DNA from: CALODP01 sp942492055
GTDB taxonomy: Bacteria > Bacteroidota > Ignavibacteria > Ignavibacteriales > Melioribacteraceae
Length of the DNA: 64,000 bases
NCBI GenBank assembly: GCA_942492055.1
Contig: CALODP010000019.1
Location: forward strand, 620,001 to 684,000
Reading direction: 5' to 3'
How positions within the stretch are numbered: the first letter of the stretch is position 1; each line of letters opens with the position of its first letter. The notes beneath the pieces are model-generated. The model did not search any database. It saw only the letters and a program-made list of their open reading frames with translations, and was not told the DNA's origin. Positions 36,061 through 45,368 of the stretch are shown one piece after another. A program made the translations under genes and the position numbers.

Positions 36061-37782
36061 ATGTTAAAAAAACGCTGGAAGATAAGAGAGAGCAGTGAGA
36101 AAAAATCTGTACTCGCCTTAGCCGATAGTTTAAACATATCAAATGTTCTGGCCGAGCTTCTATTGAACAGAGGAGTTACAAACTTTTTCGAGGCGAAATC
36201 ATATTTCCGCCCCGATATCGAAGCGTTGTACGATCCTTATTTGATGGACGGAATGGAGAAGGCTGCTCTCAGAGTAATCGAAGCCGTGACCAATAATGAA
36301 AAAATTTGTGTTTACGGAGATTATGATGTAGATGGTACCTGTTCCGCCGCATTAATGTATATGTTTTTAAAGGAAGTTGGAGCCGACGTTGATGTGCATA
36401 TCCCAAATCGTTTGACCGAAGGATATGGAATATCGGTAGAGAGTATAGATATTTTGCACAAAGAGGGGACAACCCTGCTCATATCCGTAGATTGCGGAAT
36501 CACTGCCGTTGAAGAGATCGCTTATGCCAATACACTTGGCATGGACACAATTATTTGCGACCATCATCAACCAAAAGAAGAAATCCCGGCCGCTCATGCT
36601 GTATTAGATCCACTTAAGCCTGGCTGTAATTATCCATTTAAATATCTCTCGGGAGCAGGGGTTGCATTCAAATTGGTGCGTGCCGTTGCCGATCGAGTGG
36701 GATTAAAGGATCAGCCTCTGCAATATTTGGATTTGGTAGCCTTAGCAGGTGCCGCGGATATCGTTCCGTTAGTTGATGAAAACAGAATTTTGGTCAGAGC
36801 AGGCTTGGAACAAATTAATTCGAATCCACGCCCTGGAATACTGGCCTTATTGAAAAACACCCGAAAAGAACCGGGAGAATTGACCGCGGGACAAATAGTC
36901 TTCACAATAGCCCCGAGGATTAACGCTGTTGGTCGTATGGGAGACGCACAAAGAGCAGTTGAGCTTTTTGTTACAAATGATATGAAAGAAGCCGATCGAT
37001 TGGCTCAGATATTGGAGAAAGAAAATCTCGCAAGAAGAAAGATTGACGAGATGACTTTTTCGCACGCGATAGAGATTGTTGAAGAGACCGTTGATTTTGA
37101 CAACGAGATGGGAATTGTTCTTCACAACGATAACTGGCATCCGGGGGTAATAGGAATTGTAGCCTCCCGATTGGTCGAAAAGTATTATCGTCCGTCGATT
37201 ATGCTTAGCACTATAGACGGGATAGCCAAAGGATCAGCCAGAAGTATTTCCGGTTTCAATATCTATGAAGCCCTAAGAGGCTGCGAAGATCTTCTGCTTC
37301 AATACGGTGGGCACGAAGCTGCAGCCGGAATAGCGGTGGAGGTTGATAAGGTTGACGAATTTCGCAAAAGATTTAACTCGATTTTGCGCGAATCATTAAC
37401 TTCGGAAGATACAATGCCGGAGATTAAGGTAGATACGAAAGTATCACTATCGGAATTGTCTCCGAAATTTATCAGAATATTGGATCAATTTGCTCCGTTC
37501 GGACCGGGCAATATGCGACCCGTATTTGTTGCCGAAGATGTAAAATTCACAACTCCCCCGAGAATTGTGGGAACGAATCATATCATCGGATGTGTTAAAC
37601 AAAACGGAAACGACAAGATTTTTGACACAATCGGTTTTAATCTTGGGAACTTCGTAGAGATTATTGAAAAAAACGGAAATATGATGGATATTGTGTTTAC
37701 GATTGAAAAGCTTGTGAAAAATGGTCAAACCTATCCGCAATTGAGATTGAAAGATATTAGAGTTAAAGGAAATAGTAATTAA
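36061..37782 (+). CDS. recJ: Single-stranded-DNA exonuclease RecJ
   Basis: RecJ degrades single-stranded DNA 5'-3' in recombination and mismatch repair. The 573-residue length is close to E. coli RecJ. The DHH domain carries CVYGDYDVDGTCSAAL (about 82-97), ISVDCGI and ICDHHQP. The DHHA1 domain has LQYGGHEAAAGIAV, followed by the OB-like C-terminal region with GPGNMRPVF. It follows rnpB and is followed 16 bp later by yebC, then ruvC and ruvA, forming a recombination-repair cluster. Confidence 0.96.
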   Translation: MLKKRWKIRESSEKKSVLALADSLNISNVLAELLLNRGVTNFFEAKSYFRPDIEALYDPYLMDGMEKAALRVIEAVTNNEKICVYGDYDVDGTCSAALMYMFLKEVGADVDVHIPNRLTEGYGISVESIDILHKEGTTLLISVDCGITAVEEIAYANTLGMDTIICDHHQPKEEIPAAHAVLDPLKPGCNYPFKYLSGAGVAFKLVRAVADRVGLKDQPLQYLDLVALAGAADIVPLVDENRILVRAGLEQINSNPRPGILALLKNTRKEPGELTAGQIVFTIAPRINAVGRMGDAQRAVELFVTNDMKEADRLAQILEKENLARRKIDEMTFSHAIEIVEETVDFDNEMGIVLHNDNWHPGVIGIVASRLVEKYYRPSIMLSTIDGIAKGSARSISGFNIYEALRGCEDLLLQYGGHEAAAGIAVEVDKVDEFRKRFNSILRESLTSEDTMPEIKVDTKVSLSELSPKFIRILDQFAPFGPGNMRPVFVAEDVKFTTPPRIVGTNHIIGCVKQNGNDKIFDTIGFNLGNFVEIIEKNGNMMDIVFTIEKLVKNGQTYPQLRLKDIRVKGNSN

Positions 37783-37798
37783 TATATTAGGAGTATTT

Positions 37799-38527
37799 AT
37801 GTCCGGTCACTCAAAGTGGTCTACAATTAAGCGAAAAAAAGCCGCTGTTGATGCAAAAAAAGGTAAAATCTTTACAAAATTGATTAAAGAAATTACTGTA
37901 TCCGCCCGTCAAGGTGGTGGTGACCCGAATGCCAACCCAAGGTTGAGATTAGCAGTAGATAATGCGAAAGCCGCAAATATGCCTGCAGACAACGTTGACA
38001 GAGCGATAAAGAAAGCTACCGGCGAACTTGAGGGAGTAAATTACCTTGAGTTGAACTACGAAGGTTACGGACCGGCCGGAATCGCTATTCTTGTAGAGTG
38101 TGTTACCGATAATAAAAACAGAACTGTCGCCGAAGTAAGGCATTTATTCAATAAATACGGTGGAAGTCTCGGGGAAAGCGGATCAGTTGCCTGGATGTTC
38201 GAAAGAAAGGGAGTTATCACTCTTCCGAGCCAAGGAAAAACAGAAGATGAAATGTTCGAAATCATTTTGGAAGCCGGCGCAGATGATATGGAAGCCGAAG
38301 AAGAATTTTTCGAAATTTCCACATCCATAGAATCTTTCGAGACAGTAAGAAAGGCTCTAATTGATCTAGGATTATCAGTTGATAACGCTTCCTTACAATG
38401 GGTAGCAAAAAACACAACCGAAGTAACCGGTGACGCTGCGGAAAAAGTTATGAAACTTATCGATTTTCTCGAAGATAGCGATGATGTTCAGAACGTATTT
38501 TCCAATGCCGATTTCCCGGATATGTAG
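37799..38527 (+). CDS. yebC: YebC/TACO1-family protein
   Basis: This 242-residue protein begins MSGHSKWSTIKRKKAAVDAKKGK, the family signature, and contains the NARLRLAV-like block as NPRLRLAVDNAKAANMP. The GYGPAGIAILVE segment and the acidic C-terminal domain are also typical. Members act as translation factors relieving stalling and were long annotated as transcription regulators. It lies 12 bp upstream of ruvC; yebC-ruvC-ruvA gene order is widespread. Confidence 0.96.
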   Translation: MSGHSKWSTIKRKKAAVDAKKGKIFTKLIKEITVSARQGGGDPNANPRLRLAVDNAKAANMPADNVDRAIKKATGELEGVNYLELNYEGYGPAGIAILVECVTDNKNRTVAEVRHLFNKYGGSLGESGSVAWMFERKGVITLPSQGKTEDEMFEIILEAGADDMEAEEEFFEISTSIESFETVRKALIDLGLSVDNASLQWVAKNTTEVTGDAAEKVMKLIDFLEDSDDVQNVFSNADFPDM

Positions 38528-38539
38528 TTGTAGATAGAT

Positions 38540-39076
38540 ATGAGAATTATTGGTGTTGATCCCGGAACCTTATGTACAGGTTTCGGGATTATTGATTATA
38601 AAAACAACGAACTATCTTATGTGGCTTCAGGGATCATAACTCCCAGCTCCACGATGGAGATAGCTGCCAGACTCGAGCTTATCTATGATGAGCTGGCAAA
38701 AGCAATTATACTTTACCATCCGGAATACTTTTCTATAGAAACAGCGTTTTACAGTAAGAATGTCCAGTCTGCGTTTAAGATCGGGTATGTAAGGGGTGTT
38801 GCCTTGTTGGCCGCATCTCACCACAATTTGGAAATTGCCGAGTATTCCCCGAGAGAAATAAAAAAAGCTGTAGTTGGAAAAGGGGCTGCCTCCAAAGAAC
38901 AAGTTCAATTCATGATAAAGAAACTTCTATCGGTAAAAAAAGAAAAGATGAAGTTGGACGAAAGTGACGCTTTGGCGGTTTCAATTTGTCACGCGTTAAA
39001 AAAAACTTCTCCTGTTTCCAAAGGAAGTAATTGGAAAAACTTTATTAAGAATAACCCTCATTTGGTAATCGATTAG
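38540..39076 (+). CDS. ruvC: Holliday junction resolvase RuvC
   Basis: This is the 178-residue endonuclease that resolves Holliday junctions. Catalytic acids are visible: D7 in IIGVDPGTLCTGFG, the glutamate in FSIETAFYSKN, and the aspartate cluster in KLDESDALAVSICH. The sequence YSPREIKKAVVGKGAASKEQV is characteristic. It is followed 73 bp later by ruvA. No ruvB is present in this window. Confidence 0.97.
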   Translation: MRIIGVDPGTLCTGFGIIDYKNNELSYVASGIITPSSTMEIAARLELIYDELAKAIILYHPEYFSIETAFYSKNVQSAFKIGYVRGVALLAASHHNLEIAEYSPREIKKAVVGKGAASKEQVQFMIKKLLSVKKEKMKLDESDALAVSICHALKKTSPVSKGSNWKNFIKNNPHLVID

Positions 39077-39149
39077 ATTTTATAGCTATTGCAAACTCTT
39101 TTTCATAATTTTGATTGGTAACAAATTTCTTCTTTTCAGGATATTATTT

Positions 39150-39737
39150 ATGATAGGTTTTTTAACAGGGCAAATTATTTCAAAGAAACCAACCCAGGTA
39201 ATTATTGATGTAAACGGTGTAGGATATTTGGTAAACATCACCGTGAACACTTTTGAAAAATTATCATCCAGCGAAAAGGTTTCTCTTTACACTTATCTTA
39301 ATGTCAAAGAAGATGCACTTGATTTATTCGGTTTTTTTACCGAAGCTGAAAAAGAGATGTTTGTTCTACTGATAGGAGTAAACGGAATCGGACCTAAACT
39401 GGCTCAGAGTATTTTATCCGGAATACAGATTGACGAATTAAGGGAAGCCTTAAAAACAGGAAATTTGTCTAGAATCGTAGCTATACCGGGAATCGGAAAA
39501 AAAACAGGTGAACGTCTATTAATCGAATTGAGAGATAAGGTCGGATCACTTGGTGAAGAATTCACCGGAGGAGCTAACCAGACAAACATTATAAGAAATG
39601 ATTCAATCGCCGCTCTTGTAAGTTTGGGTTATAATCAGAAAGCCGCCGAAAAAGCGGTTAACGGAATAATGAATTCCGACTCCGATATTTCCATTGAATA
39701 TCTTGTAAAGGAAGCTCTGGCATATTTAAGAAAATAG
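39150..39737 (+). CDS. ruvA: Holliday junction DNA helicase subunit RuvA
   Basis: RuvA binds Holliday junctions and loads RuvB. The ATG at 39150 gives 195 residues starting MIGFLTGQI, the usual family start. An OB-fold N-terminal domain is followed by two helix-hairpin-helix motifs (GVNGIGPKLAQSILSG and AIPGIGKKTGERLLIEL) and a C-terminal RuvB-binding three-helix segment (ALVSLGYNQKAAEKAV). It sits downstream of ruvC in the same orientation. Confidence 0.97.
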   Translation: MIGFLTGQIISKKPTQVIIDVNGVGYLVNITVNTFEKLSSSEKVSLYTYLNVKEDALDLFGFFTEAEKEMFVLLIGVNGIGPKLAQSILSGIQIDELREALKTGNLSRIVAIPGIGKKTGERLLIELRDKVGSLGEEFTGGANQTNIIRNDSIAALVSLGYNQKAAEKAVNGIMNSDSDISIEYLVKEALAYLRK

Positions 39738-39779
39738 TTTCAGTTAATGCGGTATCATCATAAAATTCAGGAGGCAGCT

Positions 39780-40517
39780 ATGCAACGTGAATTAGACAAA
39801 TGGTACAGCCCTATTCTCGGCAAAGAGATGGAAATAGCAATATACGGCCATTATGGTCTTCCGGTCTTGTTGTTTCCTTCTACAAAAGACGATTTCATGG
39901 AACCGGAGAACTATTCTTTAATTTCCTCGGTCTCAAGGTTGGTTGATTACGGAAGGTGTAAAATCTTCGTTATTCCCTCAATAGATGAAGAGAGTTGGAA
40001 TAATCCGGATGTATATCCACCACACAAATCTTTGCGACACGGACAATACAATCATTATATCATTTCAGAAGTAATTCCTTATATTTTCGAAAGTTGCAGA
40101 GGTGAACAACCGATAATTTCGTGTGGTGCTTCCAAAGGAGCATTTCATGCAGCTAATACCTATTTCCGTCATCCAGATCTATTTAAGGGTTTAATAGCAA
40201 TGAGTGGGGTTTACGATCTCCAGGCTTATTCCCACGGCTATTATGATGATCACATATATTTTAATTCTCCCGTTAGCTTTATTCCGAATATTACAGATGA
40301 AAGCTACCTTGATTTAATGAGAGATAACAGAGGCATCATTATCGCCTCGGGCCAGGGAACGTATGAAGATCCTCATTCGGTCAGACAGATGTCTCAAGTT
40401 CTTTCAGCAAAGAGAATTCCACATTTTGCCGATATTTGGGGATTTGACATGCATCATCACTGGGAAACATGGAAAAGAATGCTTCCCTATTTTTTAGGAG
40501 AGAAAATAAAGTTGTAA
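39780..40517 (+). CDS. Alpha/beta-hydrolase-like esterase
   Basis: This 245-residue protein is related to the COG4947-type putative esterases. An AGGAGG site seven bases upstream fixes the ATG at 39780. The nucleophile-elbow position is occupied by ISCGASKGAFHAA, giving a G-x-S-x-G motif with the serine near residue 122. Later acidic and histidine residues (WGFDMHHHWETWKRMLPYFL) can supply the rest of the triad. There is no signal peptide. The substrate is unknown. Confidence 0.8.
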   Translation: MQRELDKWYSPILGKEMEIAIYGHYGLPVLLFPSTKDDFMEPENYSLISSVSRLVDYGRCKIFVIPSIDEESWNNPDVYPPHKSLRHGQYNHYIISEVIPYIFESCRGEQPIISCGASKGAFHAANTYFRHPDLFKGLIAMSGVYDLQAYSHGYYDDHIYFNSPVSFIPNITDESYLDLMRDNRGIIIASGQGTYEDPHSVRQMSQVLSAKRIPHFADIWGFDMHHHWETWKRMLPYFLGEKIKL

Positions 40518-40929
40518 TTTTTCGGAACAATTATATAGATTGATAAGTAGAAATGAAGAAAGGAACGCTGTGATCTATGTCACATTTTTTGTGCATTCTT
40601 TCGGAACCCATTAAGTTCATTGATTTTTCTCTTGTATTTTTGACATTTATAAAATAGCTTTAACTCATAATTTTTAACTTATCTACGGAGTCAATTATCG
40701 CATAAGCTCTACTGTTTATTTTCTTTTAATTTGTCTATATGGTGGAGCAGGATTTAGCGGTAATTGCAGCTATCCTCATTTTATTCTTTTGATTTTTTCA
40801 TATTGGTTTTCATTCGAAGACTAACTCCATCATTTGGTTATTTGTTATCAACACGACATCAAAGAGAAAGAATTTAACAGAAATTTAGATTAAACCGAAT
40901 TTATTTCCTTAATTATCATGGGGTAGGTC
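40518..40929. other. 412-bp gene-free region with a CRP-like palindrome
   Basis: No coding sequence is supported between the esterase gene and the small protein gene. The one structured feature is the palindrome at 40569-40584. A short direct repeat TTTCGGAAC occurs at about 40521 and 40604 on either side of it. The region is long and AT-rich enough to hold a promoter and leader or a small RNA. Confidence 0.5.
40569..40584. promoter_or_regulatory. CRP/FNR-class operator-like palindrome
   Basis: TGTGA-TCTATG-TCACA is a perfect match to the classical TGTGA-N6-TCACA half-sites recognised by CRP-type regulators, and similar to HcpR sites described in sulfate reducers. It lies 52 bp after the esterase stop and about 345 bp before the next gene, so the regulated promoter is uncertain. 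A Crp/Fnr-family regulator and a class III adenylate cyclase are both encoded in the window. Confidence 0.45.
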
Positions 40930-41184
40930 ATGAACGAAAAAACCCAAAACTTCGAAAATCCTTTATCTGATTTGATCAGCGATGAAATCTACGAACTATT
41001 AAACGAACGCAAATTGATTAATGAAAAATCGGTAAGAGATTACCAAATCAAGAAAAAATTTAAGGAATTAAGAGATAGTAAATTGAGCGCTAGCGAGGCT
41101 ATTGAGACTATTCGAGAGGAGTATCCTTATCTCCAATTCGATTCGATTAGAAAAATTATCTACTTAGGAAATAAGCAACAGTAA
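40930..41184 (+). CDS. Small protein, possibly DNA-binding
   Basis: I do not recognise this 84-residue protein with certainty. It is soluble, charged and predicted helical. The second half (LSASEAIETIREEYPYLQFDSIRKIIY) has the spacing of a helix-turn-helix in which a final helix begins after a turn, as in small regulators with an IRKIIY-type recognition helix. There is no clear Shine-Dalgarno beyond GGGGTAGG. It is followed by a terminator shared with the convergent histidine kinase gene. Confidence 0.6.
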   Translation: MNEKTQNFENPLSDLISDEIYELLNERKLINEKSVRDYQIKKKFKELRDSKLSASEAIETIREEYPYLQFDSIRKIIYLGNKQQ

Positions 41185-41212
41185 TAGAGATGTCCCTCTC
41201 TTTATTATCTAG

Positions 41213-41246
41213 GCCTCCGGAAGATTTCCCCATCAGATCCGGAGGC
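41213..41246. terminator. Bidirectional terminator hairpin
   Basis: GCCTCCGGA (41213-41221) pairs perfectly with TCCGGAGGC (41238-41246) across a 16-nt loop, between the convergent small gene and histidine kinase gene. Confidence 0.75.
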
Positions 41247-41255
41247 AACATTTTA

Positions 41256-42791
41256 TTATTCTGTTTTGGGAATAGTAAATCTAAATGTTGTTCCTTGACC
41301 GACTTCACTTTCCACACATATTTCTCCGTGATTCTTTTCGACCAATTGCTTGCAAAGAACAAGTCCCAGTCCCGTACCTGTTTCATTAGCCGTACCAGGT
41401 GTGGTATGGTGCTCATCAATTCGGAAAACTTTATCCATCTCTTCTTGCCTCATCCCGACACCGGTGTCTTTAACAGAAACAACTATTTTCTCCTCTTTGT
41501 CAGAAGAGTATATTAAAACCATACCGTTGGCAGAAGTAAATTTTATCGCGTTAGATATCAGATTTTGCAGAACCGAACTAATCATATTAACATCTATTCG
41601 TACGAAAGTCTCTTTTCTGATTCGGTTTATCAGATCAATATCTTTCATTTCCGCGTTTCTTCGTAATAATTCAACCGCCTCGGATACAATGTAATACAAA
41701 TCTACATTTTCTGCTTTACACTGTAGACGTCCTGTTTTTATTTGCGACCATTGTAACAAGTTCACCAAAAGATTATGCATTCCTTTCGCCGATTTGTGAA
41801 CTTCGGTCGCATAACTTTTTATCTCCTCTTTTGATAATTCATCCGAATCTTCAACTAGGATTTCCGTTAATCCGAGCATGGAATTAAATGGGCTTTTCAA
41901 ATCATGAGCGATTATCGAAAAGAATTTATCTTTCTCTTTGTTCGCTTTCGCTAACTCATCTGCATATTTTTTTAGCAGTTTTTCGTTCTTCTTGCTTTCG
42001 GTAATATCCCTTATTATCCCACGATATGCGATAGGGTTATCAAAATCATCTTTAACAACCGAAGCTGTTTCAAGAACAATTCGTTCCTCTCCGTTCTTCC
42101 TTCGTATTGCTATCTCATAGTCTTTAACGAATTCTTTCTTATTTAAAACCAGCTTGAATCTTTCGCGATCTGCTTCATTAGCATAAAGAGTCTTCGCAAT
42201 GTTAAGATTTGATAATTCATCCAAGGAATCATAACCAAACAATTCTAACCCCGAGGGATTAATATTCAGTAATTTTCCATCAGGGGTACTTTCATAAACG
42301 GTTTCTCGCAAATCAACGAACAAACTCCTGTATTTTGCTTCGGCAGCAGCAATGTTTTCCTTCTTCATCGCAAAATCACAATCAAATTCCCAAATATAAC
42401 CGAGATTACCTCCTTCGTTATCATGAATTGTTTTTACAACAATAGAAGCTTCTATTTTATCTCCGTTCTTTTTCTCAAACTGCAATATGTTTTTTTGCTC
42501 TCCGCCGGAGCTAACAAACAAATCATCAAACGAAAAACCGTTGTTGCTTAGGGGAGAAAGAATGGAAATAGAATTCTCAAACAATTCTTTGCGAGAATAT
42601 TGAAAACATTTTACGAAATCATCATTCGCAAAAATAATCTTTTTGTGGAGATCAGTAATTATTAGTTTTTTGTCAATAACATTTAAAGCACTCTCGGAAA
42701 GAACAGCGTTTTCCCCAAAACAATAGCTGTTACTCCCAAATGCGCCTGACATGTCCCCCCGAAAACTGACCCCTTGTTTCATTTCAGACAT
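41256..42791 (-). CDS. PAS-domain sensor histidine kinase
   Basis: This 511-residue soluble kinase has two PAS modules (about 25-140 and 145-265) and a coiled-coil linker. The HisKA box is FFSIIAHDLKSPFNSMLGLTEIL (about 290-312), followed by HATPase motifs NAIKFTS, VSVKDTGVGM and GTGLGLVLCKQLV. The H-box and the lid sequence with TPGTANETGTG are very similar to those of the kinase at 53428-54588, so the two are paralogues. No response regulator is adjacent. The signal is unknown. Confidence 0.93.
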   Translation of the reverse strand: MSEMKQGVSFRGDMSGAFGSNSYCFGENAVLSESALNVIDKKLIITDLHKKIIFANDDFVKCFQYSRKELFENSISILSPLSNNGFSFDDLFVSSGGEQKNILQFEKKNGDKIEASIVVKTIHDNEGGNLGYIWEFDCDFAMKKENIAAAEAKYRSLFVDLRETVYESTPDGKLLNINPSGLELFGYDSLDELSNLNIAKTLYANEADRERFKLVLNKKEFVKDYEIAIRRKNGEERIVLETASVVKDDFDNPIAYRGIIRDITESKKNEKLLKKYADELAKANKEKDKFFSIIAHDLKSPFNSMLGLTEILVEDSDELSKEEIKSYATEVHKSAKGMHNLLVNLLQWSQIKTGRLQCKAENVDLYYIVSEAVELLRRNAEMKDIDLINRIRKETFVRIDVNMISSVLQNLISNAIKFTSANGMVLIYSSDKEEKIVVSVKDTGVGMRQEEMDKVFRIDEHHTTPGTANETGTGLGLVLCKQLVEKNHGEICVESEVGQGTTFRFTIPKTE

Positions 42792-42928
42792 GACTACACC
42801 GGAATAGTATTAATATTTACAGCAAACAATAAAAAACAGTTTAAAAATAAGGAAATTTATTCTATATACAATATTCCATTTTTCATCTTTTACTCTGTTT
42901 TCAATATTTATTTTCAAGGAATGATCAT

Positions 42929-43675
42929 TTGACAGATTTTTATTCAATAATATTGCTCTTTATTGTGGGATGTGTTGCCGGCTTCATTAATGTAAACGCC
43001 GGTGGAGGCTCAACAATCACTCTTCCTACTCTGATTTTTTTAGGACTCGACGCTTCCGTAGCTAACGGAACAAATAGAATTGCAATATTTCTGCAAAATG
43101 TTAGCGCAATTTATTCCTTCAAAAAAGAGAAATACGACAACTTCAAACTTAGTTTGAAACTATCCTTATTTACTCTCCCCGGTGTAATTGCCGGCGCGCT
43201 TTTGGCGGTAAATATAGAAAGTCAGCTTTTCGAAAAAATTCTCGGAATAATAATGATTGGAATTATTATTTCCATGATTATTCCCAGAAAGAAAATGCAA
43301 CTTTCCGATAAAGAAGGAGAACCAAATTGGAAAGTTTATCTCGCTATGTTAGGAATCGGATTCTACGGAGGTTTTATCCAAGTTGGCGTTGGCTTCTTAC
43401 TAATGGCGGCCTTACATTATCTAATGAAACTAAAGCTCGTTTTTGTGAACATGCACAAGGTGTTTGTTGTTTTAATCTATACGATTCCCGCACTACTTAT
43501 CTTTATATATTCTGATAACGTAAATTGGCCAATGGGATTAAGTTTGGCAACGGGTAACGCACTCGGAGCTTGGTGGGCGGCAAAATTCTCCGTTAAAGGG
43601 GGAGATAAGTATATTAAATATATATTGATTATTGCCGTGACTATAATGTCTATTAAACTTCTCGGTGGGTTTTAA
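42929..43675 (+). CDS. TSUP-family (TauE/SafE) transporter
   Basis: This 248-residue inner-membrane protein has about seven to eight hydrophobic helices and the duplicated TauE/SafE pattern. The pattern shows in CVAGFINVNAGGGSTITLPTLIFLG at the N-terminus and IGFYGGFIQVGVGFLLMAALHY in the second half. Members export sulfite, sulfonates or other organic anions. The start codon is a TTG. The stop is immediately followed by the start of the next gene, so the two are co-transcribed. Confidence 0.9.
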   Translation: MTDFYSIILLFIVGCVAGFINVNAGGGSTITLPTLIFLGLDASVANGTNRIAIFLQNVSAIYSFKKEKYDNFKLSLKLSLFTLPGVIAGALLAVNIESQLFEKILGIIMIGIIISMIIPRKKMQLSDKEGEPNWKVYLAMLGIGFYGGFIQVGVGFLLMAALHYLMKLKLVFVNMHKVFVVLIYTIPALLIFIYSDNVNWPMGLSLATGNALGAWWAAKFSVKGGDKYIKYILIIAVTIMSIKLLGGF

Positions 43676-44287
43676 TTGAGAAAAAATAAATTTCACTGGT
43701 ATGACGGATGGATCTACGATAAATTTATCGCGCCGAATCAAAGTGAATTATTCTCCCTTATTTACGACTGGATTCCGAAAGATTCTTCGGTATTAGATAT
43801 TGGTTGTGGAACAGGGCGCTTCTTGCACGGATTAAGCCGGAAATGCAATATGCTTTACGGAATTGATCTTTCCGAACGAAATATCAAGTTCGCCAAATCG
43901 ATTGCAAAATCTTTCAATAATATCCATTTTACGCACGGTGATCTGATTTCGTCTAAGTTCGGGAGAGAGGAATTCGACTACGCGACAATCTCTTTTGTTA
44001 TTCATGAAATGCCTCAAATAGCACGAATCGATTTTTTACGAAAAGCATCCGAGATCGCGAAAAATATAATAGTAGCAGATTACAATATACCCCTTCCTTT
44101 CAATACAAGAGGAATATTAAACAGATTTGCTGAATTCTTTGCGGGACCACAACATTTTATGGGATATATTTCCTTTGTAAGAGAAGGAGGATTGGAGCCA
44201 CTCACAAAAAAAGCCGGCCTCGAAATTTCCGCTAAGAAATTCGATACGACCGGCTCTTCTAAAATCTTACTACTTAATAAACTTTAG
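43676..44287 (+). CDS. Class I SAM-dependent methyltransferase
   Basis: This 203-residue protein carries the SAM-binding motif VLDIGCGTGRFLHGL (about 40-54), an acidic strand end in MLYGIDLSERN and the post-I motif region THGDLIS. The substrate is unknown; the compact form resembles the Methyltransf_11 group acting on small molecules or lipids. It starts with TTG directly after the TSUP stop. Its end overlaps the convergent Sua5/TsaC gene by 4 bp. Confidence 0.85.
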   Translation: MRKNKFHWYDGWIYDKFIAPNQSELFSLIYDWIPKDSSVLDIGCGTGRFLHGLSRKCNMLYGIDLSERNIKFAKSIAKSFNNIHFTHGDLISSKFGREEFDYATISFVIHEMPQIARIDFLRKASEIAKNIIVADYNIPLPFNTRGILNRFAEFFAGPQHFMGYISFVREGGLEPLTKKAGLEISAKKFDTTGSSKILLLNKL

Positions 44288-45249
44288 GAATATCTATTAA
44301 CAGCTTTCTTTAGCCTATCCATAATTGCGGTTCCTAAACCCTTCTCCTCTATCTGCTCGGTAAGAATCAAATCAACTCCACTACTCTCAAGTTCGTGCAA
44401 ATACTTAAATAAATTTGCCGCTGCTTCATGAGTCGATCCTTCTGCTGAGAGAAAACGAATCTCATCGAATTTGAATTTGTATCTGTTTTCTTTCAAAAAC
44501 AAACCACCTATTCTTTTCCCTTCCAATTCAAGAACATTAATGTTGTCGATAAATTTAATCGGTACCTTAGGAGCATAATGATGTTTTAACATTCCCGGAG
44601 CGTTGGGATTTGCCGGATCCGCTTTTTTTCTCTCAATCTTACCGACAACCTTTTCCAACTCCTCCACAGACAAACCACCCGGACGAAGTAGCATTATTTT
44701 ATCATCTTCTATCTGTAGAATTGTTGATTCCACCCCTACATAGCTATCACCACCATCCAAAATGATTCCTACTTTATCTCCCAACTGTTCTTCTACATGC
44801 TTAGCGGAAGTCGGACTTAAATACCCGAAAGAATTTGCGCTCGGAGCCGCTATCGGACACTCCGATTTTTCAATCAATTTTCTGGCAACCGGATGATTCG
44901 GCATTCTGACGGCAACAGTATCGTGCCCGGCAGTAACAATATCCGGAACGATCTCCTTCTTGGGCAATACAAGCGTAAGAGGCCCCGGCCAGAAATTATC
45001 GACCAATTTAAAAACAACATCTCTGTTTATTTTGCATATTTTCTCTATACTCTCTTTCTTCGAAAGATGAAGAATCAAGGGATTAAAAGATGGTCTATTC
45101 TTCGCTTCGAATATCTTCGCTACCGCAATCGGATCCAAACCGTTTGCGCCCAGCCCGTACACTGTTTCCGTAGGGAAAGCTACTATATTCCCTTCTTTAA
45201 TATCATCGGAGGCTTTTTCTATATTTTCCTTTGTCGCTTCTAATATCAC
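44284..45249 (-). CDS. L-threonylcarbamoyladenylate synthase (Sua5/TsaC type)
   Basis: This enzyme makes threonylcarbamoyl-AMP from threonine, bicarbonate and ATP for the t6A37 modification of tRNA. The 321-residue length indicates the Sua5 form, with a YrdC domain (about 1-205) plus a linker and a C-terminal Sua5 domain. Landmarks are VAFPTETVYGLGANG, RPSFNPLILH, WPGPLTLVLPK, VAVRMPNHPVA, APSANSFGYLSPT and APGMLKHHYAPKVP. A TATATTTGC box lies 26 bp upstream. Confidence 0.95.
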   Translation of the reverse strand: MILEATKENIEKASDDIKEGNIVAFPTETVYGLGANGLDPIAVAKIFEAKNRPSFNPLILHLSKKESIEKICKINRDVVFKLVDNFWPGPLTLVLPKKEIVPDIVTAGHDTVAVRMPNHPVARKLIEKSECPIAAPSANSFGYLSPTSAKHVEEQLGDKVGIILDGGDSYVGVESTILQIEDDKIMLLRPGGLSVEELEKVVGKIERKKADPANPNAPGMLKHHYAPKVPIKFIDNINVLELEGKRIGGLFLKENRYKFKFDEIRFLSAEGSTHEAAANLFKYLHELESSGVDLILTEQIEEKGLGTAIMDRLKKAVNRYS

Positions 45250-45274
45250 AACTTATCTCTAATATTTTTACTTG

Positions 45275-45282
45275 CAAATATA
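45275..45282 (-). promoter_or_regulatory. Candidate -7 promoter element (TATATTTG)
   Basis: On the minus strand TATATTTGC lies 26 bp upstream of the Sua5/TsaC start, in the same form as at 26920 and 34244. Confidence 0.35.
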
Positions 45283-45368
45283 ATCAAAAGATTCCAAAAC
45301 AGATCATTCAATTAATTTGATTCGTATATTAGTGCTTTGGATTCCAAGAATATAACGGTTATCGCACG

